Source: a virus. From it: a stretch of DNA of 64,000 bases. The stretch is from IMG/VR virus record IMGVR_UViG_3300046464_000129, positions 1 through 64,000 of that record; one strand, 5' to 3'. Position numbers and translations under genes: made by a program. The notes beneath the pieces were generated by a model. It was not told the origin of the DNA. It saw only the letters and a list, made by a program, of their open reading frames with translations, and ran no database searches. Of the stretch, positions 51,068 to 60,014 are shown piece after piece (position 1 is the first letter of the stretch; every line of letters starts with the position of its first letter).

Positions 51068-51517
51068 TTAATCCCATAGATGGTTATAGTATTTTCCAAA
51101 TAGTGTAAAGCCTTTTGCTATTCTTTTTTGATAATTTTTCATTCCTTTTGTATCAACTTTATATGTATGATTAGGACCTTCTGTTAATTCTGCAAGTCCT
51201 GGTTCAATCTTATCAACTAATTTCATATCCCATTCACCTGAAGTAAACTCACTTTCCCAATCAATAGTTTTAGATTTAAAAGCAAATATCATATCATCTA
51301 ATATACTATCCCATTCTTGTTCTGTTAACTTTGGTGGATGTGTATTTTTTGTTTCTTTTAATTGAACTAGCATAGGATGAATAATATGTGCTAGTGTTAC
51401 ATCCATATTCCAAGTATCCCATTTGTTAATCTTTACAGATATCTTTTGCTCAGTATTAATACCCATCTTGTAAAGAATACTATATGGGTTAGGATGAGTT
51501 CCAATATTAATTTTCAT
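51068..51517 (-). CDS. Conserved-type phage hypothetical protein
   Basis: 149 residues with W-D-T-W-N-M-D-V-T-L-A-H-I-I, then P-P-K-L-T and W-D-S-I-L-D-D-M-I-F-A-F, a helical pattern I recall from marine phage hypotheticals of similar size. A later K-G-F-T-L-F-G-K-Y-Y-N-H-L-W closes it. No enzymatic residues are evident. It overlaps the small upstream gene by 11 bases. Confidence 0.75.
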   Translation of the reverse strand: MKINIGTHPNPYSILYKMGINTEQKISVKINKWDTWNMDVTLAHIIHPMLVQLKETKNTHPPKLTEQEWDSILDDMIFAFKSKTIDWESEFTSGEWDMKLVDKIEPGLAELTEGPNHTYKVDTKGMKNYQKRIAKGFTLFGKYYNHLWD

Positions 51518-51701
51518 AGTTCACTACCTTTACATTGTTTCTAGTTGATTTTTTACGCCATATACCTGCGGCTTTTTCTGCATCTAATTTAGACTTATAA
51601 GTTTCTGGAACAAGATCCCAACAATGTTTGCTATCGCTTTTTGTTATGTAAATCCAATCGTTAGGAGCAAGTTCAACTTTTATTGCATATTGCTTTGCCA
51701 T
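51507..51701 (-). CDS. Small hypothetical protein
   Basis: 64 residues, with W-I-Y-I-T-K and a basic C-terminal end. It abuts tdk and overlaps the downstream gene. No family is recognised. Confidence 0.65.
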   Translation of the reverse strand: MAKQYAIKVELAPNDWIYITKSDSKHCWDLVPETYKSKLDAEKAAGIWRKKSTRNNVKVVNYEN

Positions 51702-52277
51702 TTACTTTGCCTCCCAATGTTCGTTGCACCTTGGTTCATAAGTTTCTGCACCACCTACTTTTACTCTATCAGAAAGTTTAGTGGCTCTTAGTCTTTGAGT
51801 TTTACCAGCATCTAAACCACATATAGTACAGAATGCTTTGATCTTAATAACTTCATCTGCTAGTGCCAAACATCTTGATGTAGTTTCAAAAGGAACACCT
51901 CTACTGTCTTGATCTAATCCTGCACATACAAAGTTAACACCTTCTCTTAATCCTTCTTCAATAAACCACATAGTTTCTGCCGTATCAAAAAACTGTACTT
52001 CGTCAATGAATACTGTATGAAAGTTATAAGGTTTAATTGTATAGTTATCTTTGACTAACTCCAAATCTATAACTGCTACTGCTGGATGTTTTAGTTGATT
52101 GTGTGTAACAATAAAATTGCTATCATATCTATCATCAATAACAGGCTTTAGCACTAATACTTTGTGTCCACCGTGTTCAATAAAGAGCAATCGCTTTAGA
52201 AGCTCACTGCTCTTACCGGCAAACATAGGGCCTGCGATGACCTCTAGTTTGCCTCTTTTGTATGGTTTAACTGACAT
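51702..52277 (-). CDS. tdk: Thymidine kinase
   Basis: 191 residues. G-P-M-F-A-G-K-S-S-E is the P-loop, F-I-D-E-V-Q-F-F the Walker B, and C-T-I-C-G-L-D-A plus the C-terminal R-C-N-E-H supply the structural zinc cysteines of type II TK. It phosphorylates thymidine for dTTP supply, complementing ThyX. It starts on a one-base overlap with the subtilase stop. Confidence 0.95.
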   Translation of the reverse strand: MSVKPYKRGKLEVIAGPMFAGKSSELLKRLLFIEHGGHKVLVLKPVIDDRYDSNFIVTHNQLKHPAVAVIDLELVKDNYTIKPYNFHTVFIDEVQFFDTAETMWFIEEGLREGVNFVCAGLDQDSRGVPFETTSRCLALADEVIKIKAFCTICGLDAGKTQRLRATKLSDRVKVGGAETYEPRCNEHWEAK

Positions 52278-54964
52278 TAAAATGTAATCCTATAGTTAAT
52301 ACCTAGTTCAACAGTATCGTCTTCGGTACCTGCATAGTTTGTTCTCATTTCTGCAAAACTTGAGATTGTACTATTTTCAGTAAGTCCTACATTGTAGAAC
52401 ACACCAAAGTCTATCTCTCTATTTTGTGATTTTAACGAACTGTTTATGTCGCTATTCTCAATATCACCATTAGCACTTACTGTAGAAGGCATATTAAACT
52501 TGGCATCGCCATCTACTATAGCAACTGGCATACTTGTTGTAAACCCGAAGCTATGGGTGTCTATTGTACGTTTAACACCTATTGTAGCACTATTTGATAA
52601 CATCATATCTGCACTTTTAAGCATTGAGCTTTTATCAACGTTTAGATTAGTGAAACCTACTGTTGCACTACCAAACACGTTAACGCCATTTCCTACATCA
52701 AGATTATTGTTATAACCTAAGTATGTAGTTTGTGAACCGTTAACTCTCATAAGAGGACTATCAGCAATATTACCTAAGAAGCTTTTATCTTCTGTAATAT
52801 AACCTATTGTAAACTTATTTATGTTTGTAGCAATTCCATATTGACTAGCATTTTCATTTACACTTAACATTGTATTATGTGCAACTGGTAAAAAGTGTCC
52901 GCCAGTATAACCTGCATAATAGTTTGTGTTAAATCCTGCTTTAGTATTCAATATAGCACTAGTAGTTCTAGTATCATTTACTTGTACGACATTATTTCCG
53001 TTGAAATAATAATCTCTATCGTACTCGTCTAATACCATAATTTCATTAAAAGCTGAAATATTAGCACCGCCACTAAATGCAATAGTTCCATCAACACTTA
53101 CTGTATTTCCATCTGCTCTACCTGTTGTAGGAATTCCTACAACACCTTGTGGAAGTGTTGCCGCATCTAGATCTAACAATCCTTGTCCGTGAACATTTAC
53201 ATCATAGTTTGCTATTGTTTTATCTGCTGTCGTTAGCAATAGTTTCTTAATATTAGAACCTTTCATATGTGGCCACATTTGATGTATGATAGCAACTGCA
53301 CCACTAACCTGAGGAGCCGCCATCGATGTACCACTATTAGTTCTATATTCACCATTAGCATCAGGAGCCGCAATATATCTACCAGGAGCGATCAAATAGT
53401 GATCACTAACTTTATCATCTGAATTACAAGTATTTGTAATTGAGTTAAAGTCATAACATATAGTACCTGCTCTGTTACTACCATGTGCCATTTTATTAGT
53501 TCGTGTATCCCATGAACCAACAATCATTACCCTGTCACCTACACCATCTTCAAATGCAAGTTTACTAGGCTGTCCGGCATAGTCAGCATTTTGATTACCA
53601 GCCGCTAATACAAGAACTGCTTCATGTCCTTTCATAGCTTCTACAATATTTTTGTAATATATATCACTACTGTATAAGGCCGCATATCCATACTTGTCAT
53701 ATGTAATACCATTTCTACCTCGTGTATCATTTGCAAAATACATACCTGGCGATACTTCTGTAGTACTGTTCATATAAGTTCTATCAAAGTTATAGTTTGC
53801 ACTTATATTGATTACATCAGCACCATTTTGTACTGACCAAGCAATAGCTTCGTCGGCAGTACTAAAATCAAACATACCAAAATTCCAGGCTGTTTTAGCA
53901 ATTAATAAACTTGCATCAGGAGCAACACCTGTAGTACCATTGCCATCTAAATTAGCGGCCGCAATACCTGCAACGTGTGTTCCGTGCGAGTATCTATTTT
54001 CATCTTGTATAGTTTCGTGTCCTGCTTTACAAGTACTTGTAAAACATTTTGCATCTATAATTTTATTTTCAAACTCGCTATGGTCTAAATCAATACCAGT
54101 ATCAAGAATAGCAATAATACTATCTTTACCTGTATATCCTCTACTCCACGCCGCCGGTGCACCAATTACTTCTAAATGGTTACCATAGTTCTTAGAAAGA
54201 ATTTCAGTAGTATACCATTCGTTAATTCTGCTATTCATATTCCAAACTGCATCTTTGTAAGTTTGTGTATCATATAAAGATACATCATCTCTAGCAAGAT
54301 ATTCAGCTTCAGTTAGAGTAACAACTACTGTATCTTCTATTGGTTGTTCTATTACTACTGCATATTCTCTGATAAGTTCTTTTTCAACTTTTGTTTCAGT
54401 TTCAGTAGTATTGTCAATTTTGATTGTTTTAACATCACTAGTAGAACCCATTGATCCGTCACTGTAATGTTTAATAGTTTGTGTATTTTGCCAGTGTTGT
54501 TTTTTAACAGGAGTAGAATATATCTTAGTAACAACTGCATACTCTTTAACAGTATTACCTGTTCTTTCTTCTACTACTGCTGAACTTTCACTTGCAACTA
54601 TAGTATCACCTTTAGTAACAATAACACCATTAGTAACTTTAGTTTCAGTTTTAACTAGAGTAACTAATGCTTCTTTATTATTAATTAAGGCTTGATACTT
54701 AACTATTTCTGCTTGTTGAAATTTGTACCTTGATTTCATATTTTGGAACCAAGAATATTTTCCAAACATATGATCGTATTTTGTAATTAAATTGCCATAT
54801 GTTTTGTTACTTCGTTCATAGGCCTTAATCATTGAAGTGGAAAAACTGATCTGCAATCCGCTATTTAGGCCTGATGCATAATCGTAATAACTTTTAAAAG
54901 ATGACGCATTTGCTGAAGTAGTTAATCCTACTACTAGTAATGCAACTGCAATTAGCTTTTTCAT
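52277..54964 (-). CDS. Secreted subtilisin-like protease with C-terminal beta-barrel-like domain
   Basis: 895 residues. Sec signal peptide 1-20 (A-N-A cut), then a helical/propeptide-like region to about 255. The S8 peptidase domain carries D288 (ILDTGID), H327 (SHGTHVAG) and S546 (GTSMAAP). The last 280 residues alternate beta strands and end in Y-R-I-T-F, the aromatic ending expected for an outer-membrane barrel. The layout fits an autotransporter (type V) subtilase, rare in phages. It may act at the infected cell surface. A host-type promoter drives it. Confidence 0.88.
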   Translation of the reverse strand: MKKLIAVALLVVGLTTSANASSFKSYYDYASGLNSGLQISFSTSMIKAYERSNKTYGNLITKYDHMFGKYSWFQNMKSRYKFQQAEIVKYQALINNKEALVTLVKTETKVTNGVIVTKGDTIVASESSAVVEERTGNTVKEYAVVTKIYSTPVKKQHWQNTQTIKHYSDGSMGSTSDVKTIKIDNTTETETKVEKELIREYAVVIEQPIEDTVVVTLTEAEYLARDDVSLYDTQTYKDAVWNMNSRINEWYTTEILSKNYGNHLEVIGAPAAWSRGYTGKDSIIAILDTGIDLDHSEFENKIIDAKCFTSTCKAGHETIQDENRYSHGTHVAGIAAANLDGNGTTGVAPDASLLIAKTAWNFGMFDFSTADEAIAWSVQNGADVINISANYNFDRTYMNSTTEVSPGMYFANDTRGRNGITYDKYGYAALYSSDIYYKNIVEAMKGHEAVLVLAAGNQNADYAGQPSKLAFEDGVGDRVMIVGSWDTRTNKMAHGSNRAGTICYDFNSITNTCNSDDKVSDHYLIAPGRYIAAPDANGEYRTNSGTSMAAPQVSGAVAIIHQMWPHMKGSNIKKLLLTTADKTIANYDVNVHGQGLLDLDAATLPQGVVGIPTTGRADGNTVSVDGTIAFSGGANISAFNEIMVLDEYDRDYYFNGNNVVQVNDTRTTSAILNTKAGFNTNYYAGYTGGHFLPVAHNTMLSVNENASQYGIATNINKFTIGYITEDKSFLGNIADSPLMRVNGSQTTYLGYNNNLDVGNGVNVFGSATVGFTNLNVDKSSMLKSADMMLSNSATIGVKRTIDTHSFGFTTSMPVAIVDGDAKFNMPSTVSANGDIENSDINSSLKSQNREIDFGVFYNVGLTENSTISSFAEMRTNYAGTEDDTVELGINYRITF

Positions 54965-55001
54965 TATAGTCTCCTGACTGTTTTAGTTTATCAATACATA
55001 T

Positions 55002-55030
55002 ATAATAACAAAGAATACCAAGAATGTCAA
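55002..55030 (-). promoter_or_regulatory. Host-type sigma70 promoter for the subtilase
   Basis: -35 TTGACA at 55025-55030, 17-base spacer, -10 TATTAT at 55002-55007, about 38 bases before the ATG at 54964. Confidence 0.8.
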
Positions 55031-55070
55031 CCGAAATGTCTTGGTTAAAAGTCTAATAAAATCAAGGGTT

Positions 55071-55613
55071 TTATAAAATTTCGTACAAACTTTGCCCTGT
55101 TTGTCGTACTTTTGTAGTTCCTGTGTCAGTTTCTAGCTCTTTATTATCATACTCTATGCCATAAATTATAGCATCATTATCTATGCTTTTAGCATAGAAT
55201 TTAAGTAGATCTTTGTTAAATTTGTCAGTGTCTATTTCAGCTTGAAAAAACATACCTTTTTCATATGTAAGTGATTTTAAGTAGAATCCTGGGTCTAATG
55301 TATTATGATCAACAATGTGATTTCTTGTTATTGTTGGAGTTAATGTAGTATATATTTCTTGTCCATCTTCATCTTTTACTACAATTTTACAATCATCTAA
55401 GTTTACTCCATAAGTATGAACTATATCTCCACTATCTTCAAAGTTTCCTATATATCTTTCATCGTCTTCGGGAATATCACTTGAACTGTCAAATAAATGA
55501 GAAGTTAATGCTTCGTCTGTTTGCGATTCCCAATACTCGTATGATTCTTGGGATATACTTCCTATTGTAATCTCACCGCCAGAACCAGTAACTTCAATAT
55601 CATATGTTGCCAT
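55071..55613 (-). CDS. Hypothetical acidic phage protein
   Basis: About 180 residues from the ATG at 55611-55613, chosen for AAGGAGAAAGGG upstream; the frame opens ten codons earlier inside the upstream gene. Acidic and beta-rich, with G-S-G-G-E-I-T-I-G near the start. No family is recognised. It overlaps the phosphoribosyltransferase end by 14 bases. Confidence 0.75.
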   Translation of the reverse strand: MATYDIEVTGSGGEITIGSISQESYEYWESQTDEALTSHLFDSSSDIPEDDERYIGNFEDSGDIVHTYGVNLDDCKIVVKDEDGQEIYTTLTPTITRNHIVDHNTLDPGFYLKSLTYEKGMFFQAEIDTDKFNKDLLKFYAKSIDNDAIIYGIEYDNKELETDTGTTKVRQTGQSLYEIL

Positions 55614-56082
55614 AGTCCCTTTCTCCTTCCCAAGGAAATACAACCCAGACGTCTTTTTCCATCTTGTTAATTTCCAAGGCTGTGTAATCTACTTCTCCAA
55701 AATTGCTAGATCCATTATCAACTAGAGCGGCAGTTCTTACGTTAGTACCCCACTTAATATTCCAATCATCTTTTATCCATTGAAATGTGCGACCACTATC
55801 ATTTATATCATCAAGTATTAGAATGTTTTTGCCAGCATAAGCATCTGCGGCCATTTTCTTATTGCTTTCAGGATTGTTGTCTTTAGTAACATCTCTGAAT
55901 CTAACATCAAGAGCATACATTTTTATGCCTGTTGAATTAGACATCATAACTGCCGGTACTAAACCACCACGGGTCATGCCTACAATATAATCAGGTCGCC
56001 AATTATCTGCAAACATAAGATTGTTAATAGTAACAATCATATGCTCAATATCTTTCCAAGTATAATAAACCTTATCAATCAT
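55600..56082 (-). CDS. Type I phosphoribosyltransferase
   Basis: 160 residues from the ATG at 56080-56082; a longer start is unlikely. I-L-I-L-D-D-I-N-D-S-G-R-T-F is the PRPP-binding loop and W-V-V-F-P-W-E the C-terminal hood typical of xanthine/hypoxanthine-type enzymes. It may salvage purines, or could activate a modified base, given its place next to folE. The nucleobase specificity is not visible. Confidence 0.87.
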   Translation of the reverse strand: MIDKVYYTWKDIEHMIVTINNLMFADNWRPDYIVGMTRGGLVPAVMMSNSTGIKMYALDVRFRDVTKDNNPESNKKMAADAYAGKNILILDDINDSGRTFQWIKDDWNIKWGTNVRTAALVDNGSSNFGEVDYTALEINKMEKDVWVVFPWEGERDYGNI

Positions 56083-56086
56083 GAGT

Positions 56087-56776
56087 CTATTTTCCTTGTG
56101 CAAATTGTTGTTGTAATTTTACGTTATCAATAAATTCTTTTTTAACGTTAGGATCTGTTTTGAATACACCACGTAATACTGTAGTTTGTGTTAAACTGCT
56201 ATGTGCTTGGATACCTCTGTTCTCACAACAACCATGTGTTGCTTGTACATAAACACCTACATCATCACTACCTGTTGTTTCCTGAATAGTGTTTGCAATC
56301 ATAACATTTAGATCTTCTTGTAGTGTTCCACGTCTTGCACACCATTGAGCGATACGTGTATATTTAGATAACCCTAATAGTTTAGGTCCTGCAAGGATAC
56401 CAATATATGCTACACCTTTTACTGTTTGATGGTGATGCGAACATAGACTTGTAAGTTCACTTCTCACAACTAGCATACCTTCATAACCATTTTCAATGTA
56501 GTTAGGAAAAGCACTAGGATTAGGCATTTCATTATATCTGCCAGACATAATCTCATTGATATACATCTTAGCCATACGCCTTGCGGTATCCATACTGTTA
56601 GGATCTGTTTTTGTATCTATCAATAAACTTTGTAGTACATTTTCAAAAGCAGGTACTGCTTCATCAATTAATTGTTGTTTTTCATCTGCATCAATGTATT
56701 TGCTAATATTATCATTAGCCCAATATCTAACATTGTTTTCTTCTAGTCGTTTTTTAATTGTGTCTCTTATTGTCAT
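56087..56776 (-). CDS. folE: GTP cyclohydrolase I
   Basis: 229 residues. S-L-C112-S-H-H-H-Q-T-V-K-G supplies zinc ligands, L-G-L-S-K-Y-T-R-I follows, and H-G-C-C-E-N-R-G is the second metal and substrate motif. It converts GTP to dihydroneopterin triphosphate, the first step to folates and to 7-deazaguanines. With the QueD-like, QueE and DpdA-like genes the latter route is favoured. The start overlaps galE by 4 bases. Confidence 0.96.
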   Translation of the reverse strand: MTIRDTIKKRLEENNVRYWANDNISKYIDADEKQQLIDEAVPAFENVLQSLLIDTKTDPNSMDTARRMAKMYINEIMSGRYNEMPNPSAFPNYIENGYEGMLVVRSELTSLCSHHHQTVKGVAYIGILAGPKLLGLSKYTRIAQWCARRGTLQEDLNVMIANTIQETTGSDDVGVYVQATHGCCENRGIQAHSSLTQTTVLRGVFKTDPNVKKEFIDNVKLQQQFAQGK

Positions 56777-57768
56777 TTCTTTTTCTCCGAGTTAAAGACG
56801 AGGATGTCTGCTGAGTGCTTGACCTCTTTTTTTTGATACCAATCGTATGCAGTCTTTACAATATGATTTAAATCATATTCAGGTTTCCAACCTAACACAC
56901 TACTGGTAATAAAATCATTTGCTACTAGCTTGGCAGGGTCTCCTGCTCTTGCTGGTCCAAACTTTACGTTAGGTTTTAAAGGAGTATTATCTTCTACTGC
57001 TTTTACAATTTCTTTATTACTGTAACCTTTACCATCACCTAAATTAAATACATGAGCACCTATATTGCTCTTTGTAAATTCTACTGCTTTTACTATTCCA
57101 CTAGCAACATCTTCTACATGAACATAATCTCTTATGCAAGTTCCATCTGGTGTTTTAAAGTCATCACCATTAAGTGTAAAATCTTTGCCGTCCATAGTCA
57201 TTTCCATAAGTTTAGCAATTATATGAGTTCCATCTTTTTCTTGTCCTAACTCACAATCACTATCTGCACCAGCTACATTAAAGAAACGTAAACTTACACT
57301 AGATAAACTATAAGCTCTAGCAAAGTCTTTTAACATAACTTCTGTCATACGTTTACTCCAGCCATATGGATTAACTGGTTTTACTTCATCTGTTTCTGTA
57401 CAATATTCTTCTTCTGGTTCTCCATAAACTGCCGCACTACTTGCAAATACAAATCTGTTAATACCTACAGTTTTACAAGCATCTAGTAATACTAGAGTAC
57501 CAGTTACATTATTAAAATAATAAGATGCAGGATCAAGTACACTAGGTCCAACTAAACTTGTTGCACCAATATGTACTACACAATCTACACCTTTTAAAAA
57601 TGCTAGAATAGCAGGATCTGTATAACTACCTTCAAAGAAATCATTATAGTATTCATGTCTTATAGGATTACGATCAACTGCTACTACGTGATGATTATCT
57701 TTTGTTAATTGTTTACAAGTTTGAGCACCTATATAACCATTTGCTCCTGTTACTAATACTTTTGCCAT
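56773..57768 (-). CDS. galE: UDP-glucose 4-epimerase-like protein
   Basis: 331 residues. V-T-G-A-N-G-Y-I-G (NAD loop), S-S-A-A-V-Y-G, Y-G-W-S-K (catalytic Tyr-x3-Lys) and R-F-F-N-V-A-G are classic GalE marks. It interconverts UDP-glucose and UDP-galactose. A glycosyltransferase-like gene is next to it, so a sugar-transfer unit is likely. An extension after the usual end (S-A-D-I-L-V-F-N) is odd but short. Confidence 0.95.
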   Translation of the reverse strand: MAKVLVTGANGYIGAQTCKQLTKDNHHVVAVDRNPIRHEYYNDFFEGSYTDPAILAFLKGVDCVVHIGATSLVGPSVLDPASYYFNNVTGTLVLLDACKTVGINRFVFASSAAVYGEPEEEYCTETDEVKPVNPYGWSKRMTEVMLKDFARAYSLSSVSLRFFNVAGADSDCELGQEKDGTHIIAKLMEMTMDGKDFTLNGDDFKTPDGTCIRDYVHVEDVASGIVKAVEFTKSNIGAHVFNLGDGKGYSNKEIVKAVEDNTPLKPNVKFGPARAGDPAKLVANDFITSSVLGWKPEYDLNHIVKTAYDWYQKKEVKHSADILVFNSEKKK

Positions 57769-58986
57769 TTAATACTTTGCCTCCGCTACGTGATCTCTAT
57801 ATCTATTTCCACTACGTAACCACTTATTAGCTCTATAATCACCTTGCATAATATGAATCATACGGTCAATAGTTCCATTAGTCCAATCACTTAATTTACC
57901 CATATCCTCACTTGGCTTTTCTAATCCAGCCATAATCTTAGCAACTGCATCTTCTTTACTCCAAGGAGTATAAAGCCTACTATAATCATTTGCAAACGTT
58001 TCAGGAAAGCTTCTATAAGCAGGATACACTACGTTACAACCTAATGTGTCTGCTTCACTTACTGTATTGCTTACCCAATCTTGTAATGCACAATTAAATA
58101 AAACTTTACTATCATTTACTATATTATAATAATCGTTTTTTTGCAAGTCTTTATATATTTTTAATTGACCTTTTTCTTCCATTTCTAAAGCACGTTTCAA
58201 ATACTTTTCATTGTTGCTTCTTAATGGACCTCCACTTAATACTGCAAATTCTACAGGATCAATTCTATCTGTTAACGTTTCTCTATCAAAGTTTCTAGTT
58301 TTTTCATGGACCATTTCAATGACATCCATAAAGAAATCTGGTTGTTTCTCTTGATCAAACCTTGCCGCAAATACAACTCTATTACTACGTTCTGCCCATG
58401 GCTTAACTTTATTGTTTACTCTTTCTAGTACTTCTTCTTTACCAAAACTTAAACCTGATATATTATAAATTGGTGCCTCCCAACCTGCAATTCTCATATG
58501 AGCAACCATTTCTTCATTTGTTGCTAGTATATGAACGTTAGGAATTTCATTACACATTTTTTCATACAAGCCCATCCATTTGCCCATACCCCATACATGA
58601 ACAAAGTCATCTGGATCAACAGCCTGTGCTAAACAACGTAAGAAGATCTTAGGTCGTTGTGCTTCTGGAATTTGACACATAATATATGGCAAACTTTCAA
58701 TACCTGGTTGAAACATATCTTCAAAGAAAACTGCATCTTCTGCTGTCACTTCTCCATTACGCATCATCTGTACTAGATTCATAAGCTGGCTCATACCAAA
58801 ATAACTTCTACCGTGTGCATCTAACACTTGACCAACACTAATAGACTTTGTATTATCAATAGTAGTACCAGGAACAATTACATAATCTATATTGTTCTTT
58901 TTAAATACTCTTTCACTCCACTCTTGTAATTGTAGAGTGTATCTTCCTTCATACGGTTCTAAACCCATATAAAATAATTTACGCAT
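57769..58986 (-). CDS. GT-B-type glycosyltransferase-like protein
   Basis: 405 residues from the ATG at 58984-58986, with GGAGG nine bases upstream. The first half has N-terminal domain strands, and R-V-V-F-A-A-R-F-D-Q-E-K-Q-P-D with later S-N-T-V-S-E-A resembles the donor-binding domain of GT4 enzymes. The acceptor is unknown: phage DNA bases, virion proteins or host surface glycans are all possible. It overlaps the upstream gene by 8 bases (ATGCGTAA). Confidence 0.8.
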   Translation of the reverse strand: MRKLFYMGLEPYEGRYTLQLQEWSERVFKKNNIDYVIVPGTTIDNTKSISVGQVLDAHGRSYFGMSQLMNLVQMMRNGEVTAEDAVFFEDMFQPGIESLPYIMCQIPEAQRPKIFLRCLAQAVDPDDFVHVWGMGKWMGLYEKMCNEIPNVHILATNEEMVAHMRIAGWEAPIYNISGLSFGKEEVLERVNNKVKPWAERSNRVVFAARFDQEKQPDFFMDVIEMVHEKTRNFDRETLTDRIDPVEFAVLSGGPLRSNNEKYLKRALEMEEKGQLKIYKDLQKNDYYNIVNDSKVLFNCALQDWVSNTVSEADTLGCNVVYPAYRSFPETFANDYSRLYTPWSKEDAVAKIMAGLEKPSEDMGKLSDWTNGTIDRMIHIMQGDYRANKWLRSGNRYRDHVAEAKY

Positions 58987-59401
58987 CAGCTTTCGCCTCC
59001 TCCGCTTCATTATCATTTGAAGCTTCATGCTCTGGTTGAATCCAAAGTTTACCTACGTGGATCTTAAGTTTTTTAGGACTGCGATCTCTCTGCATTTTAA
59101 TTTGAATGTCAAATGTAATTGCATTCTCTTTTTCAGTAGGAACAATTTCAAAACTAAAAATCTTCCTAGCTTCTCGTAGATCTCCCAAGTAGGAGTTGAA
59201 TACACTAATCAATTGATTAGTTTCTTTTTCATTATACATATAACCATCATATGGTTGTATAATCTTAAGTAGGTCATATTTAATATCATTGATATTATAG
59301 AACCCACTCATTCTAAAGTAACGAACCGCAACACTTTCTTCTTTGCGTTCACGTTTTACGAAGTCTTTCTTCACTTCAACGTTTTTATTATCTGTAGACA
59401 T
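58979..59401 (-). CDS. Hypothetical phage protein
   Basis: 140 residues. Y-D-L-L-K-I-I-Q-P-Y-D-G-Y-M-Y-N and F-S-F-E-I-V-P-T-E give alternating helix/strand character, with a basic stretch R-D-R-S-P-K-K-L-K-I. The C-terminal 20 residues are acidic. The pattern looks virion- or tail-related, but nothing is decisive. Confidence 0.72.
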   Translation of the reverse strand: MSTDNKNVEVKKDFVKRERKEESVAVRYFRMSGFYNINDIKYDLLKIIQPYDGYMYNEKETNQLISVFNSYLGDLREARKIFSFEIVPTEKENAITFDIQIKMQRDRSPKKLKIHVGKLWIQPEHEASNDNEAEEAKADA

Positions 59402-59404
59402 TGT

Positions 59405-59806
59405 CTATCCTTTAGTTACAGGGTTAAAAGTCATTGTTGCACCATTTTCATTATCTTCTGCAACACTTATTGTTATTGATCTATTTGGATACCTATTATG
59501 AATCTGATTAGCTAATTCTTCACCAATCATTTCACAACTTCTGTGATTAAGTTCTAGGACTCCATCTTTAGCATATAATGATTCCAACCAACGTTTGAAT
59601 TGAATAAATTCAATATCTCTGTCATCATGGAATACATCAATTGCCACTCTAAAGTGAAAAATATGTCTGTGTGCATAGCCTAAAAAGCTAACATCATATT
59701 CATCACCTGTTGCTAATGCTGGGTCATCTTTTGCGGCAGGATACAAATGTACACCTTCCTTTTGAAATGTTACCCAAATTTGCCTTGTCGTCACATCTAG
59801 TGCCAT
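59405..59806 (-). CDS. queD: QueD-like carboxytetrahydropterin synthase (6-PTPS family)
   Basis: 133 residues. G-V-H-L-Y-P-A-A and Y-A-H-R-H-I-F-H-F supply histidines in the order expected for the zinc site, and E-L-N-H-R-S-C-E-M-I-G-E-E-L, then S-V-A-E-D-N-E-N-G-A match a phage branch of the QueD/6-pyruvoyl-tetrahydropterin synthase family. The HGH motif is replaced by HRH. It would convert dihydroneopterin triphosphate toward carboxytetrahydropterin for QueE. Divergent from bacterial QueD, so moderate confidence. Confidence 0.68.
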   Translation of the reverse strand: MALDVTTRQIWVTFQKEGVHLYPAAKDDPALATGDEYDVSFLGYAHRHIFHFRVAIDVFHDDRDIEFIQFKRWLESLYAKDGVLELNHRSCEMIGEELANQIHNRYPNRSITISVAEDNENGATMTFNPVTKG

Positions 59807-59807
59807 A

Positions 59808-60005
59808 CTATTCTTTCTCTTCTCTGTCTGCCTTCATTAATTTTAGCATTTCCCAAAGTTTCCAGTCAATTGCTTCTAGATACTTCATTAATTGCTTTTT
59901 GTAAACATCATCTGCTACAGCCTCATCAACTGGTGCATCTGGATTTACAGTTCCTGGTTCAGTAGCTTTCGCTTCTTCATCCATTAAACGTATTTTCTTT
60001 GTCAT
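59808..60005 (-). CDS. Small hypothetical protein
   Basis: 65 residues: an acidic, Pro-rich first half and a helical second half (Y-L-E-A-I-D-W-K-L-W-E-M-L-K-L). It adjoins the QueD-like gene within one base. No function is recognised. Confidence 0.68.
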   Translation of the reverse strand: MTKKIRLMDEEAKATEPGTVNPDAPVDEAVADDVYKKQLMKYLEAIDWKLWEMLKLMKADREEKE

Positions 60006-60014
60006 AAGATTCTC

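Noticed and set aside
53808-54188. Plus-strand open frame of 126 codons
   Set aside because: Antisense to the catalytic domain of the subtilase, with no ribosome site or family motif.
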